Part shown: one piece after another, positions 46,417 through 54,654 of the stretch
Position numbering within the stretch: the stretch's first letter is position 1
How the letters are laid out: each line of letters opens with the position of its first letter
NCBI RefSeq assembly: GCF_024753205.1
Contig: NZ_JANUGZ010000004.1
Coordinates: forward strand, 1-64,000
DNA: 64,000 nucleotides
Direction of reading: 5' to 3'
Source: Massilia aurea
GTDB taxonomy: Bacteria > Pseudomonadota > Gammaproteobacteria > Burkholderiales > Burkholderiaceae_D
Translations under genes and position numbers: made by a program
The notes under the pieces: model-generated
Databases searched by the model: none
Seen by the model: only the letters and a program-made list of their open reading frames with translations
Told to the model about the DNA's origin: nothing

Positions 46417-48558
46417 TCAGTCGTTCGATGGCGTCGCGGTCAGGCCGCGGCGTTCCAGCAGTGGGCCGATGACCGGATCGCGGCCACGGAAGTTGCGGAA
46501 CAGGTCCATCGCTTCTTGCGTGCCGCCACGCGAGAGCAGCGTCTTGCGGAAATGGTCGCCGTTCTTGCGCGTCAGGCCACCGCTTTCGGTGAACCACTTG
46601 ACCGTCTCGGCGTCCAGGCGCTCGCTCCACAGGTAGGCGTAGTAGCCGGCAGAATAGCCGCCGCCCATCGAGTGCGAGAAGTACGCGCTGCGGTAGCGCG
46701 GCGGCACCGGAGCGTACGCGACGCCCGCATCGGCCAGCGCCTTCGCTTCGAAGCTTAGCACGTCGGTCGGCACCTGGTTTGGCGTGATCTGGTGCCAGCG
46801 CTGGTCGAGCAGCGCCGCCGCCAGGTAGGCCGTGGTGGTATAGCCCTGGCCGAACTTCTTCGATGCGACGACCTTGTCCAGCAAGTCCTTCGGCATCGGC
46901 GCGCCGGTCTTGTAATGCTTGGCGTAGTTGGCCAGCACTTCAGGCCAGGTCACCCACATTTCGTTGACCTGCGACGGATACTCGACGAAGTCGCGCGGCA
47001 CGTTCGTGCCCGAGAATTTCGGGTACTTCACGTCCGAGAACATGCCATGCAGCGCGTGGCCGAACTCGTGGAACGCGGTGACCACTTCATCGTACGTCAG
47101 CAGCGTCGGCTCGCCATTTGGCGGCTTCGGAATGTTCAGGTGGTTGCCGATGACGGGTTTCTGACCCAGCAGGTGCGATTGCGAGACGTACTCGTTCATC
47201 CAGGCGCCGCCCTGCTTGTTGCTGCGTGCGTACGGGTCGAAGATGAAGATCGTCAGCAGCTTGCCGTCGACGTCGTACACGTCGAAGGTGCGCACGTCGG
47301 GGTCGTAGGTTGGCAGGTCCTTGCGTTCCTTGAACGTGACGCCGTATTCCTTGGTCGCGGCGAAGAACACGCCATCGACCAGCACGCGGTTCAGTTCAAA
47401 GTACGGGCGCAGCTGGCTGTCGTCGAAATTGAATTTCTCGGCGCGCACCTTGTCGGCGTACAGCGGCCAGTCCCAGCTTGCCACTTCGAATTTGCCGCCA
47501 TCCTTGTTGATTGCAGCCTGGATCTCGACGGCTTCCTTCTTCGCGTTGGTGACGGCCGGCTTGGCCAGGTCGCCCAGCAGCTTGTTGACGGCGGCCGGAT
47601 TGCGCGCGGTTTCCAGCTCTTGCGAGTAGGCCGCAAAGTTCGGGTAACCCAGCAGCACGGCGCGTTCGGCGCGCAGCTTGGCCAGGCGCAGCACCTGCTT
47701 GGTGGTGTCGAATTCGCCGCCCTTGGTGCCGCGCTCGAGCGAGGCTTTCATCAGGCGCTCGCGCGTGGCGCGGTGCGTCAGCACTGACAGGCCAGGCTGG
47801 ATCGAGGTGTTGACGATCGGGATTGCGAACTTGCCCTTCTGGCCTCGCTTGGTGGCCTCAAGAGCAGCGGCATTGATCTCGGCGTCAGACAGCCCGGCCA
47901 GCTCGGCGCGGGTGTTGACGATCAGGGCGGCGGCATTCGCGCCCTTGAGCACGCGCTGCTGGAAGTCGGACTGCAGCGAGGCGATCTCGCCGTTGTAGGC
48001 CTTCAGCTTGGCCTGGTTGGCCGCCGACAGGTTGGCGCCGGCGCGCACGAATTCCTTGTAATAGCGCTCGAGCAGGTGCGTCGATTCGGCGTCCAGGCCC
48101 AAGGACGCGCGCTTATCGTGCAGCGCCTTGACGCGCGCGAACAGCTTCGCGTTCAGGTGGATCGCATCGGTGTGCGCCGCCAGCTTGGGCGACATCTCGC
48201 GATCGACCGAGTCGAGCGTGTCGTTGGTGTTGGCGCCGTGCAGATTGCTGAAGGTCGCGTTCACGCGCGCCAGCAACTGGCCGGATTTTTCCAGCGCCAC
48301 GATCGTGTTGTCGAACGTTGGCGCCGCCTTGTCGTTGGCGATGGCCTCGACTTCGCGCAGTTCTTCGCGCATGCCGGCAGCGAATGCAGGCAGGTAGTGC
48401 GCATCCTTGATCTTGTCGAACGCCGGGTATTGCAGCGGCAGGCTGCTGGGCTTGGCGAACGGGTTGGAAGCGTCGAGGGCGGGTGCGGCAGGTGCTGCGA
48501 TGGCGGAACACGCCAGCGCGACGCTGGCTGCCACGATGAGCAGTTGAGGACGGATCAT
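46417..48558 (-). CDS. Exported M3-family zinc metallopeptidase (copy 3)
   Basis: 713 aa from ATG 48558; the signal peptide is MIRPQLLIVAASVALACSAI ending AAPA. The zinc site is TAFHEFGHALHGMFSD, and the pocket block is MGGGYSAGYYAYLWSERLDA. The first gene of the leftward set, 91 bp ahead of copy 2. A frame open to 48654 is rejected because it would bury the signal peptide. Divergent from the GMC oxidoreductase gene. Confidence 0.94.
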   Translation of the reverse strand: MIRPQLLIVAASVALACSAIAAPAAPALDASNPFAKPSSLPLQYPAFDKIKDAHYLPAFAAGMREELREVEAIANDKAAPTFDNTIVALEKSGQLLARVNATFSNLHGANTNDTLDSVDREMSPKLAAHTDAIHLNAKLFARVKALHDKRASLGLDAESTHLLERYYKEFVRAGANLSAANQAKLKAYNGEIASLQSDFQQRVLKGANAAALIVNTRAELAGLSDAEINAAALEATKRGQKGKFAIPIVNTSIQPGLSVLTHRATRERLMKASLERGTKGGEFDTTKQVLRLAKLRAERAVLLGYPNFAAYSQELETARNPAAVNKLLGDLAKPAVTNAKKEAVEIQAAINKDGGKFEVASWDWPLYADKVRAEKFNFDDSQLRPYFELNRVLVDGVFFAATKEYGVTFKERKDLPTYDPDVRTFDVYDVDGKLLTIFIFDPYARSNKQGGAWMNEYVSQSHLLGQKPVIGNHLNIPKPPNGEPTLLTYDEVVTAFHEFGHALHGMFSDVKYPKFSGTNVPRDFVEYPSQVNEMWVTWPEVLANYAKHYKTGAPMPKDLLDKVVASKKFGQGYTTTAYLAAALLDQRWHQITPNQVPTDVLSFEAKALADAGVAYAPVPPRYRSAYFSHSMGGGYSAGYYAYLWSERLDAETVKWFTESGGLTRKNGDHFRKTLLSRGGTQEAMDLFRNFRGRDPVIGPLLERRGLTATPSND

Positions 48559-48751
48559 GAGGTCTTTCGCTAACACTGAGGAAGGGCGCTGTCGCCAACG
48601 GCTCGACAGCAGTGCGCTGAAGATCATAGCAGGCTTGCATGGCGCTTGTAACAATTAAAAAGTACCGCAATGTATCAATCCGCAGCCCCTGTATTGACGT
48701 GCATACGGGGCGCGCCGTGCTAGCATCGGGGTCCTTTTGTGGCACCTTTCC

Positions 48752-50044
48752 ATGACCCTTTCTTCCTCTTCCTTCGACGCCATCGTGGTCGGCACCGGCC
48801 CTGGCGGGGCCAGCGTCGCGCGCGAACTGGCGCGTGCCGGCAGCCGGGTCCTGCTGCTCGAACAGGGCGGCGGTGCGCCGCTCGCCGGCACGGTCACGCA
48901 GATGGCGTCGATGGCGGCCGTGCCCGGGCGCGGCGCTTTTGTGCACCGCGACGCGTCGCTGCTGGTGGGCGGCACGACGCTGGGCGGCAGCTCGGCGGTC
49001 AACTTCGCCACTGCGGCCGCGCCACCGGCGGCGTACTTTGCCGCGTACGGCATCGACCTGGCCCCGAGCCTGGCCGAACTGCGCGCGGAATTGCCGCTCG
49101 CGCCCCTGCCCGATACGCTGGTCGGCCCCATGGCCACGCGCATCATGACGGCGGCGCATGCGGCCGGCATCGACTGGAAAAAACTCGACAAGATGATCCG
49201 GCCGGCGCTGTGCCGCAGCGGCTGCTGGCGCTGCACCTATGGCTGCCCGTACGGCGCCAAGTGGAGTGCCCGCGATTTCGTCGAGCAGGCGGTGGGGCTT
49301 GGCGCCGTGCTGCAAACAGGCAGCCGCGTCACGCGCGTGCTGCTGGAGGAAGGCCGGGCCAGCGGTGTCGAGGTAAAGCATGGCGGGCAGCTGCAGACGA
49401 TCCACGCGCCGCTGGTGATTCTGAGTGGCGGCGGCATCGGCAGCCCGCGCATCCTGCATGCATCAAGCCTGGGGCCGCGCGATGCGCCGTTCTTCAGCGA
49501 TCCCGTGGTCGCCGTGATGGGCAGTGTGGCCGACATCGATGGCGGCGCCGAAGTGCCGATGGCGGCCGGCTGGCATGACCCCCAGGCCGGCATCGCGCTG
49601 GCCGACCTTACCTTGCCGCGTCCGATGTACCAGGCCTTCGCGACGCAGGTCGGGCGCGTGGACCGCTTGTTCGCGCACCGGCGCACCCTCAGCATCATGG
49701 TCAAGATTCGTGACGATATCAGCGGACGCGTCGGACCGCGCTGGGCCGACAAGCGCCTGAGCGATGGCGACCGCGCGCGCCTGCAGAAGGGCGAACGAAT
49801 GGCGCGCACGATCCTGGAGGCGGCCGGCGCGCGGCACGTGTTCAAGAGCTGGCATTTCGCCGCGCACCCGGGCGGCAGCGTACGCATTGGCGCCGGAGTC
49901 GACGCCGATCTGCGCACACGTGCGCCGGGTGTCTATGTGTGCGATGCGTCGGTGATCCCGCAGCCATGGGGCTTGCCGCCGACACTCACCCTGCTGTGCC
50001 TGGGCAAGCGCCTGGGGCAGCACCTGGCGAATGGGGTGACTTAA
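48752..50044 (+). CDS. GMC-family flavin oxidoreductase
   Basis: 430 aa. The FAD-binding N-terminus is AIVVGTGPGGASVARELARA (about residues 9-28). A GMC substrate region GGTTLGGSSAVNFATAAAPP follows, then a cysteine-rich block CRSGCWRCTYGCPYGAKWSA like that of large GMC alcohol or sterol oxidases. The GMC C-terminal segment carries HPGGSVRIGAG and ends GLPPTLTLLCLGKRLGQHLA. It is shorter than most GMC enzymes (500-600 aa). The substrate is unknown. It overlaps the end of slyX, read from the other strand, by 4 bp. Confidence 0.88.
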   Translation: MTLSSSSFDAIVVGTGPGGASVARELARAGSRVLLLEQGGGAPLAGTVTQMASMAAVPGRGAFVHRDASLLVGGTTLGGSSAVNFATAAAPPAAYFAAYGIDLAPSLAELRAELPLAPLPDTLVGPMATRIMTAAHAAGIDWKKLDKMIRPALCRSGCWRCTYGCPYGAKWSARDFVEQAVGLGAVLQTGSRVTRVLLEEGRASGVEVKHGGQLQTIHAPLVILSGGGIGSPRILHASSLGPRDAPFFSDPVVAVMGSVADIDGGAEVPMAAGWHDPQAGIALADLTLPRPMYQAFATQVGRVDRLFAHRRTLSIMVKIRDDISGRVGPRWADKRLSDGDRARLQKGERMARTILEAAGARHVFKSWHFAAHPGGSVRIGAGVDADLRTRAPGVYVCDASVIPQPWGLPPTLTLLCLGKRLGQHLANGVT

Positions 50045-50244
50045 TAGTGCGGGGGCCGTTCGTTGAGTGGTGCCTGGCCGGCGTCGCGCAAGGAGCGCAG
50101 GTGGTCGGCCAGCTTGCCGACCATGGCTTCGAGCTCGTCGATACGGCGCTCCTGGCGGTAGATGGTCTTGTTCAGCTCATCGAGCAGGTCTTCCTGCTGG
50201 GAGAGCTTGATTTCAAGATTGACGAAACGTTCTTCCTGGTCCAC
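50041..50244 (-). CDS. slyX: SlyX-family coiled-coil protein
   Basis: From GTG 50244 (GGAG 6 bp upstream), 67 aa: DQEERFVNLEIKLSQQEDLL, then DELNKTIYRQERRIDELEAM and a short Pro-rich tail ending PPHY. This is the SlyX pattern of a small two-helix coiled coil of unknown function. An ATG at 50268 would add 8 residues. It is convergent with the GMC gene, with stops overlapping. Confidence 0.85.
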   Translation of the reverse strand: MDQEERFVNLEIKLSQQEDLLDELNKTIYRQERRIDELEAMVGKLADHLRSLRDAGQAPLNERPPHY

Positions 50245-50343
50245 GGCGCACTCCGGTAAAGCCGGCATTATGCCAGCAGTACAGGCTTGCCCGTGGATCA
50301 GCCCATGGCAGGTTGGAACCCGATACCGGCTCCCCGCAACCGT

Positions 50344-52413
50344 CTACTCCGGAACCGGCCTCGGTGTTGCCAGCAAGGCTTTCAAACTGGCCAGTCTTGC
50401 TTTCGGAGTGAGTATTTCCGACTCCATCGGCGCGGCCTCACCGACGTCCAGCGCCATTTCCTTGATGAAGCGCGACGGGTCGCAATTGACCAGCTCGCCG
50501 GCGCGCTTTCTTCGCTTGCACCAGCTCACGTGCAAGGTGCGCTGGGCGCGCGTGATGCCCACGTACATCAGGCGCCGTTCTTCCTGGATGCGGGCCGAGA
50601 TCGTTTCGATGGAGGCGTCCGGGTCGCCCTTGTGCGGCAGGATGCCCTCCTCCACGCCGACCAGGTACACGTGCGGATACTCCAGCCCTTTAGAGGCGTG
50701 CAGCGTCGACATGCGCACGGCGTCCTGCTCTTCGTCCTGACCTTCGAGCATCGACATCAGCGCCACCATCTGCGTCAGTTCGAGCAAGTTCTTTTCTTCG
50801 CCATCGCGGTCGCGCCCGCCGCGGCCGCGGTCCTTGAGCCAGTTGGTAAATTCGAGCACGTTCTGCCACTTGGCCTGGGCCGCGCGGTCGTCGAAGCCTT
50901 CGTACAGGTAATGCTCGTAATTCATTTCCTTCATCATGTCGTCGAGCACCTCGGCCGCATGGTCGCCGGCGCCCAGCGGGCCGGGCCGTGTCGCGCGGTC
51001 TTCCAGCTCGCTGATGAAATGGCAGAAGTTGCGCACCGATCCCAGTTGCCGCTCGGCCAGCTTGGCTTCGATGCCGCCCTTGCGCGCTGCCTCGAACAGC
51101 GAGCAATTCCACTGCTTCGAAAATTCGCCCAGCACTTCGAGCGTGGCCATGCCGACCCCGCGTTTGGGCGTCGTGATGGCGCGGATGAAGGCCGGGTCGT
51201 CGTCCTGGTTGGCGATCAGGCGCAGGTAGGCAATGATGTCCTTGATCTCGGCCTTGTCGAAAAAGCTCTGTCCACCCGACATCGTGTACGGGATACGCTC
51301 CTTGCGCAGCGCCTGCTCCATCACGCGCGCCTGGTGGTTGCCGCGGTACAGGATCGCGAAATCGGACCAGTTGTTCTTGCGCTGAAAGTGCTCGGACGAA
51401 ATCAGCATCGCGATCTGGTCGGCTTCCTGGTCGTCGTTCTGCATGCCCATCACCTTGATCGGCTCGCCCAGTCCGTGCTCGGACCACAGCGACTTCTCGA
51501 AGATTTTCGGGTTGTTGCCGATCACGGCATTGGCCGCCTGCAGGATGCGGGTGGTGGAGCGGTAGTTCTGCTCGAGCTTGATCACGCGCAGGTCGGGGAA
51601 ATCGACCTGCAGCGTTTTCAGGTTCTCGACCGAGGCGCCGCGCCAGGCGTAGATCGCCTGGTCATCGTCGCCCACGGCGGTAAACATCGGCTTCTTGCCC
51701 AGGCCCGTCACCAGGAGCTTGACCAGCTCGTACTGGCAGGTATTGGTGTCCTGGTATTCGTCCATCAACAGGTAGCGCAGGCGGCGTTGCCAGCGGTCGC
51801 GGATCGGCTCGTTGTTACGGAACAATTCCACCGGCAAGCGGATCAGGTCATCGAAGTCGACCGCCTGGTAGGCCTGCAGCGTGGCCACATAGCTGCGGTA
51901 GACGCGCCCGGCCTGGGCCTCGTCTTCATCGCGCGCGGCCTTGATCGCGTCTTCCGGATCGACCAGGCCGTTCTTCCACAGCGAAATCGTGTTCTGGATG
52001 CGGCGGATTTCCTGTTTGTCGGTGCTCAGCGCCAGATCGGACACGATCGTGTAGCAGTCGTCGCTGTCCATGATCGAAAACTTGTCCTTCAGCCCCACCC
52101 CGGCCGCTTCCTGGCGCAGGATGCGCACGCCCAGCGAGTGGAAGGTCGACACGGTCAGTTGCTTGGCCTGCTTCGGCTGCTTGAGCAGCTTGGCGATGCG
52201 CTCCTGCATCTCGAGCGCCGCCTTGTTGGTAAAGGTCAGGGCAGCAATCGTGCGTGGATCGTAGCCGCAGTGCTCGATCATGTAGGCGATCTTTTGCGTG
52301 ATCACGCGCGTCTTGCCGGACCCGGCGCCAGCGAGCACCAGGCAAGGGCCGTCCAGATACAGCGCGGCTTCGCTCTGCGGCCCGTTAAGGCCGAACTTTG
52401 GTGCGTTTGACAT
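50344..52413 (-). CDS. rep: ATP-dependent DNA helicase Rep
   Basis: A superfamily 1A 3'-5' helicase, 689 aa, helping forks past bound proteins. Motifs seen: Walker A VLAGAGSGKTRVITQKIAYM, LTFTNKAALEMQER, Walker B LLMDEYQDTN, GDDDQAIYAWRGAS, LEQNYRST, TMSGGQSFFDKAEIKDIIAY and VRMSTLHASKGLEYPHVYLV. The N-terminus MSNAPKFGLNGPQSEAALYL and the GLNGPQ opening distinguish Rep from UvrD. ATG 52413 is chosen; the frame stays open to 52566 without family residues. Confidence 0.95.
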   Translation of the reverse strand: MSNAPKFGLNGPQSEAALYLDGPCLVLAGAGSGKTRVITQKIAYMIEHCGYDPRTIAALTFTNKAALEMQERIAKLLKQPKQAKQLTVSTFHSLGVRILRQEAAGVGLKDKFSIMDSDDCYTIVSDLALSTDKQEIRRIQNTISLWKNGLVDPEDAIKAARDEDEAQAGRVYRSYVATLQAYQAVDFDDLIRLPVELFRNNEPIRDRWQRRLRYLLMDEYQDTNTCQYELVKLLVTGLGKKPMFTAVGDDDQAIYAWRGASVENLKTLQVDFPDLRVIKLEQNYRSTTRILQAANAVIGNNPKIFEKSLWSEHGLGEPIKVMGMQNDDQEADQIAMLISSEHFQRKNNWSDFAILYRGNHQARVMEQALRKERIPYTMSGGQSFFDKAEIKDIIAYLRLIANQDDDPAFIRAITTPKRGVGMATLEVLGEFSKQWNCSLFEAARKGGIEAKLAERQLGSVRNFCHFISELEDRATRPGPLGAGDHAAEVLDDMMKEMNYEHYLYEGFDDRAAQAKWQNVLEFTNWLKDRGRGGRDRDGEEKNLLELTQMVALMSMLEGQDEEQDAVRMSTLHASKGLEYPHVYLVGVEEGILPHKGDPDASIETISARIQEERRLMYVGITRAQRTLHVSWCKRRKRAGELVNCDPSRFIKEMALDVGEAAPMESEILTPKARLASLKALLATPRPVPE

Positions 52414-52631
52414 GGGGAAGTTTTCGGTGGGACAGAGAACGATTGTAACAATCTGGCGGGCGCAGCGGGCGATGTCGCGTTGCAGGCCACGCCGGATTGC
52501 AACAAGCCGCTGCCAGGGTTTGCTTACCGGCACGCTCCTGCGAGTCAGCCGGGGATCGGGTACCATGCGACCTTTGCCACGCGCTACGCCATGCGCGACG
52601 CGGCCGCCCTATTTTTCTGGAAATCTGCCCC

Positions 52632-53117
52632 ATGAAATTCGAACATCTCGTCGAAATCAACGATCCGATGAACCCGCTTCTGGACACGCTCAGCCGCGAG
52701 CAGCTGTGGCACGGCCTGGTGCTGCGCGCCGAGCAGCCAAAACTGTTCATTCCGCACCTGGACGCCTGCGAGATTCTGGAGCGCGACGCCGGCGTCATGC
52801 GCCGCCGCCTGACCTTCGGTCCGCTGGTGATCGAAGACAAAGTCACCTTGACCCCGCTGCAGGAAGTGCATTACGACGTGCCGGCCCAGGGCGACATCGC
52901 CGCCTCGACCCTGCGCATGGTCATCGAGGCGCCGACCAGCGCCATGCTGCTGGTGCGTTTCTGCTACGACGACGGCATGGGCGAACACGTCGATCAGGCC
53001 AATGCGATGTACGACGAATTCAAGAAGTCGGCGTACGAAGAAGCCGACATCGACACCGTACGCATCCTGCGCCAGCTGGCCGGCCAGGGCAAGCTGGCCA
53101 CCACGCTGCTCAACTGA
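52632..53117 (+). CDS. SRPBCC-fold protein, DUF1857 family
   Basis: 161 aa from ATG 52632 (MKFEHLVEINDPMNPLLDTL). Blocks LSREQLWHGLVLRAEQPKLF, RRRLTFGPLVIEDKVTLTPL and DIDTVRILRQLAGQGKL fit the DUF1857/AtaL-like START-type small-molecule-binding fold. No ligand or reaction is known. It stands alone between rep and the flavoprotein gene. Confidence 0.85.
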   Translation: MKFEHLVEINDPMNPLLDTLSREQLWHGLVLRAEQPKLFIPHLDACEILERDAGVMRRRLTFGPLVIEDKVTLTPLQEVHYDVPAQGDIAASTLRMVIEAPTSAMLLVRFCYDDGMGEHVDQANAMYDEFKKSAYEEADIDTVRILRQLAGQGKLATTLLN

Positions 53118-53147
53118 TCGATTGATCAACTGAATCAGCTGCACGGT

Positions 53148-54587
53148 TCAGAGACCCGGTTCGGTCTCGCCCGTGTGGGTGGTGCTCTCGCCCTGCGACA
53201 GATTGGTGGCCAGGTCGCGCAGCGCGGTGCGTACGCCTTCTTCGATCACCGGATGGTAGAACGGCATCTCCAGCATCTGGTCGACCGTCATGCGCATCTG
53301 GCACGCCCATGACAGCAGGTGGGCCAGGTGTTCGGCGCGCGGCGCGATCATCTCGGCGCCCAGGAACAGGCGCGAGCCATACTCGGCATACACCCGCAGC
53401 ATTCCCTTGTTCTGCAGCATGACGCGGCTGCGGCCCTGGTTCTCGAACGACACGCTGCCCACGGCGAACTTGGGCTGGCCGCTCGCGGACAGGGCCCGAT
53501 AACTCTTGCCCAGCGTGGCGATATTCGGCTCGGTGAAGGCCACCGCGATCGGCGTGCGGCGCAGGCCCGGGCGCACGTCGGGGTAGCGACCCGCATTGTC
53601 GCCGGCGATCTTGCCGTGGTCGGCCGCATCGTGCAGCAGCGGACGCTCGTTGTTGGCGTCGCCCGCAATGAAGATATGGCTGCCGCCGCACTGCATCGTG
53701 CGCGCATCAAACGTCGGGATGCCGTCATCGCCCCGCTCCAGGCCGGTCAGTTCGAGGCCCAGGTCATGCACGTTCGGCGTGCGCCCGGCCGCCATCAGCA
53801 CGTACTGGAAGCGCTCGCTGCTTTCCTTGCCCAGCGCGTCGCGCACATGCAGCACCACCTCGTCGCCATCCTGCACCGCACCCACGATCTCGCTCTGGAA
53901 CGCGATGTCGACTTCCTCGCCCAGCACGCGTGCAGCGCAGCGCAGCACTTCGGGGTCACTGATGTTGGCGATGGAGCCGCCGCGCGCGTAGAAACGCACG
54001 CGTACGCCGAGACGGCTCAGGGCCTGGCCCAGTTCGAGGCCGATCACGCCGGTGCCGATCACGGCCACCGAAGCCGGCAGGTCGTCCCAGTAAAACACGT
54101 CGTCGCTGGTGACGATGCCGGGACCGACGTTTTCGAGTTGCGGCAGGCGCAGCGGCGTCGAGCCGGTGGCGATGACGACGCGCCCGGCGTGGATCTCGGT
54201 ATGGTCGTCGACCTGCAGCGTGCACGGGCCGGTAAAGCGCGCGTGGCCCTGCAGGCGGTCCTGGGCGGGGATGGCTTCCACGGCCTCGAGCACGAAACCG
54301 ACGAAGCGGTCGCGTTCGCGCTGCACGCGCGCCATCACGGCCGGGCCGTCGATCCGCACCTCACCGGCGTGCACGCCAAACGGACCGGACGTGTGCAGCG
54401 CGTGCGCCGCGTCGGCCGCGGCGATCAGGAGCTTGCTCGGCATGCAGCCGACCCGGGCGCAGGTGGTGCCGTAGTGCGCCCCCTCGATCACCACGGTGCG
54501 CGCGCCCTGCGCTTTTGCCGCGCGATAGGCGGTCATGCCGGCGGTGCCGGTGCCGATGACGGCGACATCCACATTCAATTGTTTCAT
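53148..54587 (-). CDS. Dihydrolipoyl dehydrogenase-like flavoprotein disulfide reductase
   Basis: 479 aa from ATG 54587. FAD-binding VAVIGTGTAGMTAYRAAKAQ; redox disulfide in GTTCARVGCMPSKLLIAA (Cys-x4-Cys); NAD(P) site SVAVIGTGVIGLELGQALSR; second FAD motif HIFIAGDANNERPLLHDA; and the active-site His-Glu pair in MPFYHPVIEEGVRTAL. These place it in class I pyridine-nucleotide disulfide oxidoreductases, closest to dihydrolipoyl dehydrogenases. It is not near an E1/E2 complex operon, so it may serve another disulfide substrate. The gene lies 67 bp downstream of priA in the same direction. Confidence 0.88.
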   Translation of the reverse strand: MKQLNVDVAVIGTGTAGMTAYRAAKAQGARTVVIEGAHYGTTCARVGCMPSKLLIAAADAAHALHTSGPFGVHAGEVRIDGPAVMARVQRERDRFVGFVLEAVEAIPAQDRLQGHARFTGPCTLQVDDHTEIHAGRVVIATGSTPLRLPQLENVGPGIVTSDDVFYWDDLPASVAVIGTGVIGLELGQALSRLGVRVRFYARGGSIANISDPEVLRCAARVLGEEVDIAFQSEIVGAVQDGDEVVLHVRDALGKESSERFQYVLMAAGRTPNVHDLGLELTGLERGDDGIPTFDARTMQCGGSHIFIAGDANNERPLLHDAADHGKIAGDNAGRYPDVRPGLRRTPIAVAFTEPNIATLGKSYRALSASGQPKFAVGSVSFENQGRSRVMLQNKGMLRVYAEYGSRLFLGAEMIAPRAEHLAHLLSWACQMRMTVDQMLEMPFYHPVIEEGVRTALRDLATNLSQGESTTHTGETEPGL

Positions 54588-54654
54588 GGTGCTCTTTCGC
54601 TGTTTCTTTCGCTGTTGACAGGCAAAACGATACGCTATTTCACGCGCAACCGAC

